Shown one piece after another: positions 1 through 8,385 of a stretch of 64,000 bases of DNA. Positions within the stretch are counted from its first letter, which is position 1. The number at the start of each line of letters is the position of its first letter. Position numbers and translations under genes: made by a program. Origin of the DNA: JARIHC01 sp035546975 (GTDB taxonomy: Bacteria > Patescibacteriota > Saccharimonadia > Saccharimonadales > UBA4665); NCBI GenBank assembly GCA_035546975.1, contig DASZVS010000013.1:1-64000 (forward strand), in the 5' to 3' direction. Below the pieces are notes generated by a model that was given only the letters and a program-made list of their open reading frames with translations, was not told the origin of the DNA and searched no databases.

Positions 1-1
1 C

Positions 2-208
2 GTAAATGACATTTGGATCAATACCAGCACGTATCAACTCGATCGGTGGTATATAAAAAATAGCAACGGTGTGAGCGATCTGACGATTTCATACGGCCCG
101 GTCACCATTACCGCCCCCTCGCCGGTAGTTCAGGCGCAGGCGCCAGCCGCCTCTACCAATCTCAATTCCCAGACAGAATCCCAGCTGCAAGCTGAACACG
201 GCGAATAA
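2..208 (+). CDS. C-terminal part of an unrecognised, probably exported protein
   Basis: An open frame enters from the left edge and stops at TAA 206-208, giving 68 visible residues. They start with a Trp/Tyr/Ile-rich segment that looks like the last beta strands of an extracellular domain, followed by a low-complexity tail rich in Pro, Ala, Gln, Ser and Asn. No start codon or catalytic motif is visible, so no function can be given. The composition suggests a surface or secreted protein, which is inference. It converges on the membrane protein gene at 236. Confidence 0.6.
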   Translation, partial: VNDIWINTSTYQLDRWYIKNSNGVSDLTISYGPVTITAPSPVVQAQAPAASTNLNSQTESQLQAEHGE

Positions 209-235
209 GGAACAGGGCGCGCCAAGTCTAGTAGC

Positions 236-1264
236 TTAGGCGTCTTTGCGGCGCTCTTCGGCCACGGCGTAGCGCAAGCCGATAAGTAGCAGCAAGTTTA
301 CGATGAAGCCCGGCATGGCATGGAATTGCACGCGCGCAAATGTGAAAAATTCAGTCAATAACAGATTAATTAGAACTGCTAAGCGGAATAACTCGAGTGC
401 CTGGAGCCGACGCGAGCGGAACAGCTGCACGCTGCCGGACACCGCAAAAACGGAAGCGATGGCCGTGCTGGCCAGCTGGCATATGAGCAATACGTGGTCG
501 TAAGAATCACCTGCCGCAAAAATCGAGTGCAAATCATGAAAAGTACGGAAGAAGGCCCCGACGGTAAAGGCCAGGAAAACGGCCGCCTGGGCTATAAAGA
601 ATACGCCGACGAGCGTGCGGGAATTCGGCCGGCGCCAGAAACGCGCGTATGCGCGGTCCGCTTTTTTGAGCCAGCGCTGCAAGCGGTTCGGCTCGGGTGT
701 CGGCACCGCCTCGAGCCGGGCCAGAAGCTGCTGCAACTCTTCCGTGATGGGGCTGGACTGATCGGCGGCGTGCAGGAGTTCTGCGAGGCGCCGCTTTTCT
801 ACCCTATCCATATCTTGCAGTACCGCTTCTTGCAGCTCTGACAAGGCGTTCAGCTGGTATTCGCGCGAGGTCAGCCGGCCATAACGGCTAATGGCATTGA
901 AAGCCAGGTACATAATGATAAAAATAGCGTAAATCAAGCCGATAGTCGGGCGGAAAAAATAATTATTATCGCGGGTGATGAATTTGCCGAGCTCGTCGAT
1001 AAATAAACCGAAACCGATACCGCCGATAAAAGCGCTGAGCCGCATTACGCGGGTTCCCAAGAAACTAAAGAGTAACACCAGAGCAACCAGCATCAGCCCG
1101 CCGCCGTAGAGCATGTGGGCGATGTGGAAGCGGCTGCCGCCGACTGAAGGATAGTTTGTGAGGTATAAAAAGAACCGGTTGATTAGGAGCGCGCTAACCG
1201 CCGTTACCAAAAAGATTTCGAGGTAATCGCGGGCATTAATGTTCCGGTACAGCAAACGGCGCAT
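236..1264 (-). CDS. Integral membrane protein of unknown function
   Basis: 342 residues with about seven to eight hydrophobic segments: roughly four in the first 125 residues, then a charged cytoplasmic-type stretch (about 130-210, Glu/Leu/Arg-rich, likely helical), then three to four more near the C-terminus. I recognise no family or catalytic motif. A -10 box TATACT (1275-1280, minus strand) lies nine bases before the ATG, so the mRNA leader is at most a few bases. The gene faces away from its left neighbour and has no obvious operon partner. Confidence 0.7.
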   Translation of the reverse strand: MRRLLYRNINARDYLEIFLVTAVSALLINRFFLYLTNYPSVGGSRFHIAHMLYGGGLMLVALVLLFSFLGTRVMRLSAFIGGIGFGLFIDELGKFITRDNNYFFRPTIGLIYAIFIIMYLAFNAISRYGRLTSREYQLNALSELQEAVLQDMDRVEKRRLAELLHAADQSSPITEELQQLLARLEAVPTPEPNRLQRWLKKADRAYARFWRRPNSRTLVGVFFIAQAAVFLAFTVGAFFRTFHDLHSIFAAGDSYDHVLLICQLASTAIASVFAVSGSVQLFRSRRLQALELFRLAVLINLLLTEFFTFARVQFHAMPGFIVNLLLLIGLRYAVAEERRKDA

Positions 1265-1274
1265 GATGGTTTAC

Positions 1275-1280
1275 AGTATA
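1275..1280 (-). promoter_or_regulatory. -10 box of the 1264 membrane protein gene
   Basis: TATACT on the minus strand, nine bases before the ATG at 1264. No clear -35 box. One of the many near-leaderless promoters in this window. Confidence 0.5.
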
Positions 1281-1305
1281 GCCGATAATTCCGCTATGCC
1301 GGCGT

Positions 1306-2592
1306 TTAAGCAGCTTGTGCTTCTTGGAGATCCACCTGCTCGCGGGTAACCACCATCGTGTCCGGATTGCCGGAGAATACCAGGCGCATAAAGGTGGCTA
1401 TGCTGCGCAGAGCGCGCCGCTCGGTACTGAGGCGGCCCGACGGGTTATCAGTGTGCGCATCGAGCCTGCCCTCGCCAATAATAAATTCAAGGCCGCGCTT
1501 ATCCGAGCGTTTTTCCACCGGGATATGCCGGGTGACTTCACGGCCCAGGCGGATGATGTCCTCTACGCCGCGGCGGGCAGTTGCTTCGTCCTTAAAATTA
1601 GCCTGGATTGTAACCAGCGCCTCATGCCGCATTAAGAGCGCCATTACATCTTGGAAAAGCGCGTGGTGGCGTAAATCATCCAGGTCATCGTGGCCGTGCA
1701 ATGCAGCGCGGTTCATACGCATATTAGGACTGAGGAGCGGTACTGCGCCTCTTATATATGTGCTTGCCAATCTTCCAAGCTGCCTTCTGCTGTGATTGTA
1801 AATATCCGGCATCAACGGCTTGGCTTCTTTTATGGTTAGGGGGTTCACCTTGCCCGGTTCGTACGTGTCTTCGCCGCGCCGTTCCTTGCGGCTCTGCATA
1901 TCTTCGGTAAACATCTTGACCTCGCCATACGTGGCATCTGTAGAGATGCCCGGGACTCCATTGAGGTAAGCGTCTTTGATGGTATCAGCCGGAGCAGCAG
2001 TGCCCACGCCCAAGCCAAAACGGCCACCGGATTCATTCGCGCTAATATGCGCCGGATCGGCACCAAAATAATTCGCTACGGCTCTTGCCACCGCTTCCAT
2101 GGGTTCAAGCGGCCGGTAACTGTACGGATCCGTGTGGTTGCCGCCAGTTAAACGGCCCGTTTCCATGTAATACCGCTTTATGAGTTCCGGTAAATCATCG
2201 CTCCAGCCATTGCCAGGATATCCAACGTAATAAAAGGGCGTATTCGGGTTCGCGCTGCCAGTGCCGGCCAGCTCGATCATATTGCCGATATTCTGGGTAG
2301 CGCTAGAAAACCGCGTAGATGGAAACAGGACGGCTTTTTTGCCTTCTTTAATACGTCCGAGGTTAACGCCAGTAACCTCTACCTGCAGACCGGTTTCATC
2401 GTCAACGGCTATGCCGTATTCATCATTAATTTCTTCGAAGCATTCGAGATACAGTTTGCGGTCCGGTTGCGGTTTTGGCATGCCACGCAAAACCGAGTGC
2501 TCTACCGGCACTTCTTCGAGCGGAATATCCGCTTGCTCAGGGAACGGAAAACGTACCGTCGTGAGCCCGTCATGGGAAATTGGAATCTCCAT
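1306..2592 (-). CDS. Alpha/beta-hydrolase-like protein
   Basis: 428 residues, lying downstream of another hydrolase-like gene on the same strand. A core with beta strands around 'FYYVGYPGNGWSD' (about 120-135) and a nucleophile-elbow-like 'ANESGG' (about 185-190, Ser flanked by Gly) resembles the alpha/beta-hydrolase fold. The acid and His of a triad cannot be assigned with confidence. The N-terminal 90 residues and a charged lid-like segment (about 230-270) are not recognised. A -10 TATAAT (2612-2617) and a GGATAGGATT Shine-Dalgarno-like stretch precede ATG 2592, so it can be transcribed separately from the 2640 gene. Substrate unknown. Confidence 0.55.
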   Translation of the reverse strand: MEIPISHDGLTTVRFPFPEQADIPLEEVPVEHSVLRGMPKPQPDRKLYLECFEEINDEYGIAVDDETGLQVEVTGVNLGRIKEGKKAVLFPSTRFSSATQNIGNMIELAGTGSANPNTPFYYVGYPGNGWSDDLPELIKRYYMETGRLTGGNHTDPYSYRPLEPMEAVARAVANYFGADPAHISANESGGRFGLGVGTAAPADTIKDAYLNGVPGISTDATYGEVKMFTEDMQSRKERRGEDTYEPGKVNPLTIKEAKPLMPDIYNHSRRQLGRLASTYIRGAVPLLSPNMRMNRAALHGHDDLDDLRHHALFQDVMALLMRHEALVTIQANFKDEATARRGVEDIIRLGREVTRHIPVEKRSDKRGLEFIIGEGRLDAHTDNPSGRLSTERRALRSIATFMRLVFSGNPDTMVVTREQVDLQEAQAA

Positions 2593-2611
2593 AATCCTAT
2601 CCTATATTTTT

Positions 2612-2617
2612 ATTATA
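2612..2617 (-). promoter_or_regulatory. -10 box upstream of the 1306-2592 gene
   Basis: TATAAT on the minus strand between the two hydrolase-like genes, followed by a GGATAGG ribosome-binding-like stretch. Just upstream lies the near-palindrome GTGAAATTTTTCAC (2627-2640), which abuts the stop of the upstream gene and might be an operator. Confidence 0.4.
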
Positions 2618-2639
2618 CCATAAGATGTGAAAAATTTCA

Positions 2640-3665
2640 CTACAATGGCTTTCGTGCGTTCTGCATTTCATCAATGCGCGCTTTGGTATCTGCTGCTATG
2701 CGCGGTGATTCGGGATAAAAGTTCATGCCGTGGCTGTCATCGGGATACAGCCCTACGAGCAGCCGGCCGGGATATCTTTGCTGCAGCATGCCAAGCGGCG
2801 TTTGCAGCTTCCGCCACCGGCACATGGCGCTGAGGCCGCCGAATACCAGCGAGGCCATGGCCGTAGGCTGCTCATCCATGAAGCGTTCAAAAGCGTACAA
2901 ACCTTGGCCCGATGCCATCGGCATATTGTGGAAAATATAGGTAAGAAAACGCGGGTCGCGCTGGAACATCCTGTAAATCCTATAGTTAGGATCTACACCG
3001 CCAGCTTGCTGCAAATCCCATTTAAATGCATCGAACGCCTTGTAGCCCGCTTCATTCCAATTATTTTCTCCGTAGAGCTTGGAAGTCTTCAATGTTTCCC
3101 GGACAAAATAATTAAAAGCCACGACTGGGCTGGGTCGTTTTTCCAGGCCAAGCATTTCGTAGCCGATAACGCCCACGGGCTCTACTCCAAGCTCGGCAGC
3201 CTTCCGGGCAACGTCCGCTACAGCTATCGCTCCAGTTGATGCGCCGGTGGTTGCTGCCGCAGCGTTTGGCAGCCTGTTCCGGAGAGCTTCGGCCTGGGCC
3301 TCTCCCACCTGTGAAAAGCCGCCGGTTGCTGCTATTTCTTTGCGCTGCGGGCGTGTCATATTGTCAGAATAGCCGTGCGACGGCAAATCGAGCATAACGA
3401 ATTCTTTATCGGGGTTCGCGGCAGCGTTTTGATAGGCTATAAATTGCTGCTCAGGGTTATTTGACGCCTCGGCAAAAGCGTTAAGCTTCAAAACCACCGC
3501 CTTGCCTGCGCCGCGGTTCAGATGCAAGCCGGAAAAGCCTTGGCCGCTATCGGCTTCGAACCTGAGTACTTCACCAGCTTCCCGGATAGCTATTTGATGC
3601 CGCTCCTCGTCTTCAAAACGAAACGGAACGACTATTTCTCTGGGGTGTTCTTCGTACGTAAGCAT
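2640..3665 (-). CDS. Alpha/beta hydrolase
   Basis: 341 residues. The segment 'VMLDLPSHGYSD' (about 130-142) matches strand beta4 and the following loop of alpha/beta hydrolases. 'TTGASTG' (about 180-186) is the nucleophile elbow GxSxG with the predicted catalytic Ser, and 'DDSHGMNF' near 320 supplies the expected C-terminal His. A -10 TATAAT lies in the 3666-3700 region, followed by AGGGGCGGG before ATG, so this mRNA has a leader with a ribosome-binding site. It is divergent from rarA and co-oriented with the second hydrolase-like gene, with which it may share a pathway. Substrate not inferable. Confidence 0.7.
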   Translation of the reverse strand: MLTYEEHPREIVVPFRFEDEERHQIAIREAGEVLRFEADSGQGFSGLHLNRGAGKAVVLKLNAFAEASNNPEQQFIAYQNAAANPDKEFVMLDLPSHGYSDNMTRPQRKEIAATGGFSQVGEAQAEALRNRLPNAAAATTGASTGAIAVADVARKAAELGVEPVGVIGYEMLGLEKRPSPVVAFNYFVRETLKTSKLYGENNWNEAGYKAFDAFKWDLQQAGGVDPNYRIYRMFQRDPRFLTYIFHNMPMASGQGLYAFERFMDEQPTAMASLVFGGLSAMCRWRKLQTPLGMLQQRYPGRLLVGLYPDDSHGMNFYPESPRIAADTKARIDEMQNARKPL

Positions 3666-3745
3666 AGGCTATTTCCCGCCCCTATTATAATTATTTGTAT
3701 ACTATACATATTATTCTGTGATTAGTCAAACTGATGGGACTGTTC

Positions 3746-3751
3746 TACACT
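3746..3751 (+). promoter_or_regulatory. Leaderless promoter (-10) of rarA
   Basis: TACACT ends six bases before the ATG at 3758. There is no ribosome-binding site, consistent with a leaderless transcript; the spacing supports the internal ATG over the longer start at 3734. Confidence 0.5.
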
Positions 3752-3757
3752 ATATAT

Positions 3758-4942
3758 ATGGACGTGAGACCACTTGCAGAGCGAATGCGGCCGGAAAAAC
3801 TGGACGATATTGTCGGCCAGGAACATTTGGTTGCCGAAGGAAAAATCATCCGGGAGATGATTGAGCATAAACAGCCGACGTCGCTGATATTATGGGGGCC
3901 GCCTGGTAGCGGCAAAACTACGCTGGCGCGGATTATTGCCCGTGAAACAGGGGCTGAGTTCGTGGAGCTTTCGGCAGTAACAGCCGGCAAGGCAGATGTC
4001 GTGAAAGTTATCGACCGGGCGCAGCAAAACCAGCGCCTCGGTATGCAAACGATTTTGTTCGTCGATGAAATCCACCGCTTTAATAAAGCCCAGCAAGACG
4101 CTTTCCTGCCCCACGTTGAGGACGGCACGATTATTCTGATTGGAGCGACCACTGAAAACCCGAGTTTTGAAGTTATAAATCCGCTGCTGAGCCGGTCACG
4201 GGTGCTGGTGCTTGAACCGCTTACAAAAGATGAGATCGTAAAAATTATCAAGCAGGCGGCTAAAGCTGAGAGGTTAAGCGCTAAGAAACTGCCAGCAAAA
4301 AGTATCGATCTGATAGCCGAACTATCAGGCGGTGATGCGCGGGTGGCGCTCGGTAACCTCGAGCTTGCCGGGCAACTGGCCGAGCAGAAAACCATCACCT
4401 CGGAAATTGTTGAGACTGCCGCCCAAACCAAAGTACCGGGCTACGATAAAAAGGGCGAGAACCACTACAACGTCATTAGCGCTTTCATAAAATCAATGCG
4501 CGGCAGCGATGCCACGGCGGCGCTGTATTACATGGCGCGCATGCTGCAAGCCGGAGAAGACCCGAAATTCATTGCCCGCCGGATGGTTATCTTTGCCAGT
4601 GAAGATATCGGCATGGCAGCGCCGGCGGCGCTGAACTTGGCCGTATCGACATTCTTGGCGGTTGAGCGCATCGGCTTGCCAGAAGCGCAATATAACCTGT
4701 TCCACTGCGCCACGGTACTCGCCAAAGCCCCGAAATCACGCGATGTTGCCGATGCCATGGGCGCCGCTACGGCCGCCGCCCGAGACTATCCCGACTTGCC
4801 GGTGCCGCTTCATTTGCGTAACGCGCCGACTAAGCTCATGAAAAATCTCGGCTACGGCAAAGGCACCAAATGGGAAGCCGGATTTAAGCATCCCAAAGGT
4901 TTTTTGCCAGACGAGCTAAAAGGCACCGATTTTTTTAAGTAA
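3758..4942 (+). CDS. rarA: Replication-associated recombination protein A (AAA+ ATPase)
   Basis: 394 residues, full length for the RarA/MgsA/WRNIP1 family, which acts at stalled replication forks with RecA, SSB and DNA polymerase. The N-terminus 'PLAERMRP' and 'LDDIVGQEHL' are family signatures. Walker A GPPGSGKTT is at about 47-55, Walker B 'ILFVDEIHRF' at about 99-108, and sensor I 'IGATTENPSF' follows near 130. The C-terminal half has the 'GEDPKFIARRM' and 'APTKLMKNLGYG' blocks of the tetramerisation region. ATG 3758 is chosen over 3734 because the -10 box TACACT ends six bases before it and the family protein begins there. The 3' end overlaps the convergent DUF488 gene by eight bases. Confidence 0.95.
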   Translation: MDVRPLAERMRPEKLDDIVGQEHLVAEGKIIREMIEHKQPTSLILWGPPGSGKTTLARIIARETGAEFVELSAVTAGKADVVKVIDRAQQNQRLGMQTILFVDEIHRFNKAQQDAFLPHVEDGTIILIGATTENPSFEVINPLLSRSRVLVLEPLTKDEIVKIIKQAAKAERLSAKKLPAKSIDLIAELSGGDARVALGNLELAGQLAEQKTITSEIVETAAQTKVPGYDKKGENHYNVISAFIKSMRGSDATAALYYMARMLQAGEDPKFIARRMVIFASEDIGMAAPAALNLAVSTFLAVERIGLPEAQYNLFHCATVLAKAPKSRDVADAMGAATAAARDYPDLPVPLHLRNAPTKLMKNLGYGKGTKWEAGFKHPKGFLPDELKGTDFFK

Positions 4943-5276
4943 GATAATCTTTCAAAACCGCGGCGTGGTTAATTTTAGGGTCGCGGGCCGCGTAGAGCAG
5001 CGTTACCGTATCGTTTTTCTTGATAATATCGCGCAGCCCTGGGACTGCTGGGTTCTGCTCCAATTCGTCCTTGTATTTCGCACTGAATTCGGCAAACCGC
5101 TCGGGCTTATGCCCAAACCAAGTTCTTAAGTTCGGAGATGGAGCCACCTCTTTCAGCCAAAGGTCTAGCGCCGCTTTCTCTTTGCTAACACCACGCGGCC
5201 ATAGCCGGTCCACCAGCACACGGAAGCCATCGCTCTTTGCCGAGTCTTCGTATATCCGTTTTATGATTACGCTCAT
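4935..5276 (-). CDS. DUF488 family protein (YeaO-like)
   Basis: 113 residues, a complete DUF488 domain: 'IIKRIYEDSAKSDGFRVLVD' then 'RLWPRGVSKEK', 'LWLKEVAPS' and 'LRTWFGH' are the family's conserved blocks, and 'VTLLYAARDP' is the C-terminal strand. The biochemical role of this family is not established. A -10 TACAAT (5284-5289) ends seven bases before the ATG, so the mRNA is probably leaderless. It overlaps rarA tail to tail by eight bases, and its promoter is back to back with that of the ABC pair. Confidence 0.88.
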   Translation of the reverse strand: MSVIIKRIYEDSAKSDGFRVLVDRLWPRGVSKEKAALDLWLKEVAPSPNLRTWFGHKPERFAEFSAKYKDELEQNPAVPGLRDIIKKNDTVTLLYAARDPKINHAAVLKDYLT

Positions 5277-5283
5277 AACTAAT

Positions 5284-5289
5284 ATTGTA
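5284..5289 (-). promoter_or_regulatory. Leaderless promoter (-10) of the DUF488 gene
   Basis: TACAAT on the minus strand, seven bases before ATG 5276. Confidence 0.5.
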
Positions 5290-5324
5290 AGCTAAACTAA
5301 TTCCCGTATAAACCGTAAGCGTTG

Positions 5325-5330
5325 TATACT
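5325..5330 (+). promoter_or_regulatory. Leaderless promoter (-10) of the ABC operon at 5337
   Basis: TATACT ends six bases before ATG 5337. It rules out the upstream alternative start at 5322, which would lie inside the promoter. Confidence 0.55.
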
Positions 5331-5336
5331 ACCTGC

Positions 5337-6245
5337 ATGAATAGCGGCGACGTAGCAATCGACTGCCAAGGCCTCACTAAACGCTATCGGGGAACTCACA
5401 TTGACGCGCTCTCCGACTTGACTATCCAAGTGAGAGCCGGCGAAATTTACGGCTTTCTTGGGCCGAACGGCGCCGGCAAAAGTACAACTATCCATACGCT
5501 GCTCAACTTTATTCAACCGACGCGCGGAAGGGCAACCATTCTCGGTAAAGACATAGTCAAAAATAGCGTAGAGATCAAACGATCCGTCGGCTACCTCTCA
5601 GGCGACTTGGCTATGTATCTCAAGATGACCGGCTCGCAATTCCTGGAATATATGGGCGACTTGCAGCCTGCTGTCAGCAAAACGTATCGTGCAGAACTTA
5701 TCAAGCGCTTCCAAGCTGATATGCACAAACCGCTCGGTAATTTGTCGCGCGGCAACCGACAAAAGATCGGTATAGTACAAGCGTTCATGCACCAACCGGA
5801 CGTACTCATTCTGGATGAGCCCACCACAGGCCTTGACCCGCTCATGCAAGAAGAATTTTATGAGCTGCTTCATGAAAGCAAACAGCGCGGTGCAGCTATA
5901 TTCTCGAGCAGCCATATTCTCGGCGAAGTACAAAAAATGTGCGACCGCGTCGGTATTATCCGCGAGGGTAAGCTGGTGACTGAACGCAGCATTGCAGACC
6001 TGGCGCGCGAGGCGGCGCAGACTTTCGACATTGTTTTTAAAAATGACCCACCGGTTAGCAAACTTAAAAGAATTAAAGGGGTGGAGCATATCACGGTACA
6101 TGGTAACACCGTTACTTTACACTTTCACGGCGAGCTAAAGCCGCTCTTTGCTGAACTGGCCGCACACGACATATTAAAAGTGGACACCCAGAACTTGGAT
6201 TTGGAAGAGATTTTTCTACGCTTTTACAAAAAGGAGTCTGCATGA
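5337..6245 (+). CDS. ABC transporter ATP-binding protein
   Basis: 302 residues, the nucleotide-binding subunit of an ABC-2 type exporter. Walker A GPNGAGKST at about 47-55, signature 'LSRGNRQKIG' (LSxGxxQ form) at about 139-148, Walker B 'VLILDEPTTGLDP' following, and the H-loop 'SSSHILGE'. The last 80 residues form the regulatory tail seen in the CcmA/NatA-like subgroup. The stop overlaps the permease start (ATGA at 6242), so the two are translationally coupled. Substrate cannot be told from sequence; antibiotic, lipid or peptide export are all possible. Confidence 0.93.
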   Translation: MNSGDVAIDCQGLTKRYRGTHIDALSDLTIQVRAGEIYGFLGPNGAGKSTTIHTLLNFIQPTRGRATILGKDIVKNSVEIKRSVGYLSGDLAMYLKMTGSQFLEYMGDLQPAVSKTYRAELIKRFQADMHKPLGNLSRGNRQKIGIVQAFMHQPDVLILDEPTTGLDPLMQEEFYELLHESKQRGAAIFSSSHILGEVQKMCDRVGIIREGKLVTERSIADLAREAAQTFDIVFKNDPPVSKLKRIKGVEHITVHGNTVTLHFHGELKPLFAELAAHDILKVDTQNLDLEEIFLRFYKKESA

Positions 6246-7033
6246 GAGCCATTGTCCGCTGGACGTTGTGGCAGCGCCGCTGGAGCATGCTGTGGTGGAG
6301 TATTGGAATTATCGCATTGGTTGCCCTCACTTTGGCATTCTATCCGACGATCCACAACCAAGCCGAGCAACTCAATAAAAGCTTCGGCAATTTGTCGAAC
6401 AGCGCTCTGGCACTATTCGGCGGGACTGATTTTTTCTCGCCTGTAGGCTATTTAAATAGCCAGCTGGTCTATTTAATGCTGCCACTTTTGCTGGCAATAC
6501 TTGGCATCGGGCTAGGCAGCAGCCTGCTCGGCCGCGAGGAATCCGAAGGCACGATTGAGTTGCTGTTAGCTCGACCCATTTCCCGCACCAAGTTATTAGT
6601 TATGAAAGCCTTCGCCGGCTGCCTGGTGATTTTGATTGTTACGGTCATAGGCTCCGCAGCGACCATACTTATGGCACAAGCCGTACACCTTGGCATACCG
6701 CTCGGCAATATTGCCGAAGCCTGTTTCGCCTGCTTCATGCTAGTGCTAACCTTCAGCAGCCTGGCCTTCTTGCTGGCGGCAACCGGCGAAGGCCGCGCAG
6801 CGGCACTCGGCGTTACAGTGGTATATGCCATGGGTGGCTATATTATTGGTTCCCTGGCTACTACCGTGCATTGGCTTAAAACTCCTAGTATGATTTTTCC
6901 GTACCATTACTATCGGTCCGCTGATATTCTGCGCGGTACGTTTGACTGGTCGTCGATCATATTTTTCGCAGCCTTTACGTTCGTTTGCATTGTATTGGCA
7001 TGGTTCAGCTTCCGACGCCGCGACATTGCCTAA
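6242..7033 (+). CDS. ABC-2 type transporter permease
   Basis: 263 residues with six predicted membrane helices (about 20-40, 75-100, 120-150, 160-185, 195-215 and 235-255), the size and layout of ABC2_membrane permeases. The cytoplasmic motif 'EESEGTIELLLARPISR' (about 97-113) is the coupling-helix region typical of this class (LLA.PISR). It overlaps the upstream ATPase by four bases and converges on metK, overlapping its stop by four bases. Confidence 0.9.
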   Translation: MRAIVRWTLWQRRWSMLWWSIGIIALVALTLAFYPTIHNQAEQLNKSFGNLSNSALALFGGTDFFSPVGYLNSQLVYLMLPLLLAILGIGLGSSLLGREESEGTIELLLARPISRTKLLVMKAFAGCLVILIVTVIGSAATILMAQAVHLGIPLGNIAEACFACFMLVLTFSSLAFLLAATGEGRAAALGVTVVYAMGGYIIGSLATTVHWLKTPSMIFPYHYYRSADILRGTFDWSSIIFFAAFTFVCIVLAWFSFRRRDIA

Positions 7034-8154
7034 GCTTTTCGTTTATTGGCAACCGCTTCCCAGGGTAATCCCTCTCTGCCAAAGTGGCCATACGCCGCCG
7101 TTTGCAGGTAAATCGGTTGCCGAAGTTTCAATGTCTCAATGATTTCCTTTACGGAGGGCACGAGTAATTTGCGGGCGTACCGTTCGATTGCTTCTTGCGT
7201 CTTGTTGTTTGTGCCGAAGGTTTCTATAGTGAAATTCACCGGCTCCTTAGCGCCGATATAGTACGCCAAGGCTACTTCTGCCTTATCAGCTAGTCCTTTG
7301 GCGACAATATTCTTAGCGATATAGCGGGCGGCGTAAGCGCCGCTGCGGTCGACCTTGCTGGGATCTTTACCGCTAAAGGCACCGCCGCCAACCCGCGCGT
7401 AGCCGCCGTAACTATCAACAACTATCTTACGACCGGTTAGGCCCGCATCAGATGACGGCCCAGGCATATGCCATACACCTGTACCATTCACGATAATGTC
7501 GCGCGCCGCCACGGTGTAATCGTATTGTTTGAGAACCGGTGTAATAACGCAATCATATATATCTTGCCGGACCCGCTCGAGCGATATTTTTTCATGGTGC
7601 GGCACGGCAATGGTCACATGCTCTACAGCGACGGGTTTGCCGTCTTCGTAACGCACAACGACCTGGGCTTTGCCGTCCGGGCGAAGGTGTGGCAAGTCGC
7701 CGCTCTCTCTTGCTTCGTCAATCGCGCGCGTCAGGCCATGGGCGAGCGTAATCGGCGTCGGCAAGAGTTCGGGCGTCTCGTTGCAAGCATAGCCAAACAT
7801 CAAACCCTGGTCGCCAGCTCCGAAATCTTCTACGCCCACGGCTATCTCGCTGGATTGCTTATGCAAATAGTTCGATATCGGCGATTTATAGCTAAAGCCC
7901 CACTCCGGCTCCACATAGCCGAGCATGCGCACTATATCGCGCACGATTTCTTCGACGTCAAGTTTCGCGGAAGTATTTATTTCACCCGCCAAGACGATCC
8001 TGTCGTGGCCCACCATGGTTTCTATGGCGGTCTTACCGTTCGGATCTTCCCTAAGTACCGCATCCAAAATAGCGTCGCTAATCTGATCGGCTACTTTGTC
8101 CGGGTGGCCGGCGCAAACCGACTCAGAAGCAAACCGCGTTACCTTTTTTGGCAT
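7030..8154 (-). CDS. metK: S-adenosylmethionine synthase
   Basis: 374 residues. MetK makes SAM from ATP and methionine in the cytoplasm. 'FASESVCAGHPDKVADQISD' near the N-terminus is the ATP-binding signature; 'GAGDQGLMFGYA' (about 110-121) and 'GGGAFSGKDPSKVDRSGAYAARY' (in the C-terminal half) are the methionine-binding and P-loop-like motifs. The start at 8154 is preferred over the open frame that continues to 8313, because AGAAAGGAT sits at proper spacing before it and the extension encodes a structured leader with no protein similarity. That leader carries a SAM-IV-like aptamer and a hairpin covering the ribosome-binding site, so feedback by SAM on translation is likely. Confidence 0.96.
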   Translation of the reverse strand: MPKKVTRFASESVCAGHPDKVADQISDAILDAVLREDPNGKTAIETMVGHDRIVLAGEINTSAKLDVEEIVRDIVRMLGYVEPEWGFSYKSPISNYLHKQSSEIAVGVEDFGAGDQGLMFGYACNETPELLPTPITLAHGLTRAIDEARESGDLPHLRPDGKAQVVVRYEDGKPVAVEHVTIAVPHHEKISLERVRQDIYDCVITPVLKQYDYTVAARDIIVNGTGVWHMPGPSSDAGLTGRKIVVDSYGGYARVGGGAFSGKDPSKVDRSGAYAARYIAKNIVAKGLADKAEVALAYYIGAKEPVNFTIETFGTNNKTQEAIERYARKLLVPSVKEIIETLKLRQPIYLQTAAYGHFGREGLPWEAVANKRKA

Positions 8155-8160
8155 AAAAAT

Positions 8161-8190
8161 ATCCTTTCTGCCGTTGTAGCGAGAAAGGAT
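8161..8190 (-). promoter_or_regulatory. Hairpin sequestering the metK ribosome-binding site
   Basis: On the minus strand ATCCTTTCT (8182-8190) and AGAAAGGAT (8161-8169) form a perfect nine-base-pair stem with a 12-base loop. The 3' arm is the Shine-Dalgarno sequence of metK, ending six bases before ATG. This is the expected expression platform of a translational riboswitch. The upstream GGGAAAGATA stretch (about 8205-8215) could pair with the 5' arm and release the site. Confidence 0.65.
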
Positions 8191-8221
8191 AATCGAAATC
8201 AAGTATCTTTCCCTCCACATG

Positions 8222-8311
8222 GGCGGGCTAGATGGAGCACCAACACCGCGTGAAGCGGCAGGTTGCTGGCGGGTCGTAGAGCTAGATCTCTCGCCGCACT
8301 CTTTATATCTC
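8222..8311 (-). ncRNA. SAM riboswitch aptamer, SAM-IV / SAM-I-IV-variant type (candidate)
   Basis: In the metK leader the minus strand reads GAGUG, then a P2 arm GCGGCG...CGCC, then AGCAACC, a P3 hairpin CCGC/GCGG with the ACGCGGUG side, and GGUGCU. The order GAGUG - P2 - GCAACC - P3 - GGUGC is that of the SAM-I/SAM-IV clan, and P2 lacks room for the kink-turn of SAM-I, which points to SAM-IV or its variant. P1 is short (AGAU/AUCU). The location immediately before metK supports SAM as ligand. A covariance-model search would settle the class. Confidence 0.65.
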
Positions 8312-8327
8312 AATTGTTAATACGCTA

Positions 8328-8333
8328 AGTATA
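8328..8333 (-). promoter_or_regulatory. -10 box of metK
   Basis: TATACT on the minus strand with a possible -35 TTAGCA 18 bases upstream. Transcription from here gives a leader of about 165 bases that holds the riboswitch. Confidence 0.45.
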
Positions 8334-8373
8334 CCATGTGCTTTTGATAATTGCTAAATAGTAACTAATATGG

Positions 8374-8379
8374 TAAAGT
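8374..8379 (+). promoter_or_regulatory. Leaderless promoter (-10) of the 8386 gene
   Basis: TAAAGT ends six bases before ATG 8386; possible -35 TTGCTA at 8351-8356 with a 17-base spacer. Confidence 0.45.
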
Positions 8380-8385
8380 AGCCAG

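Noticed and set aside
7468..8253. 261-residue plus-strand ORF opposite metK
   Set aside because: MetK motifs are complete on the minus strand and the riboswitch lies in the same stretch; the plus frame has no recognisable protein.
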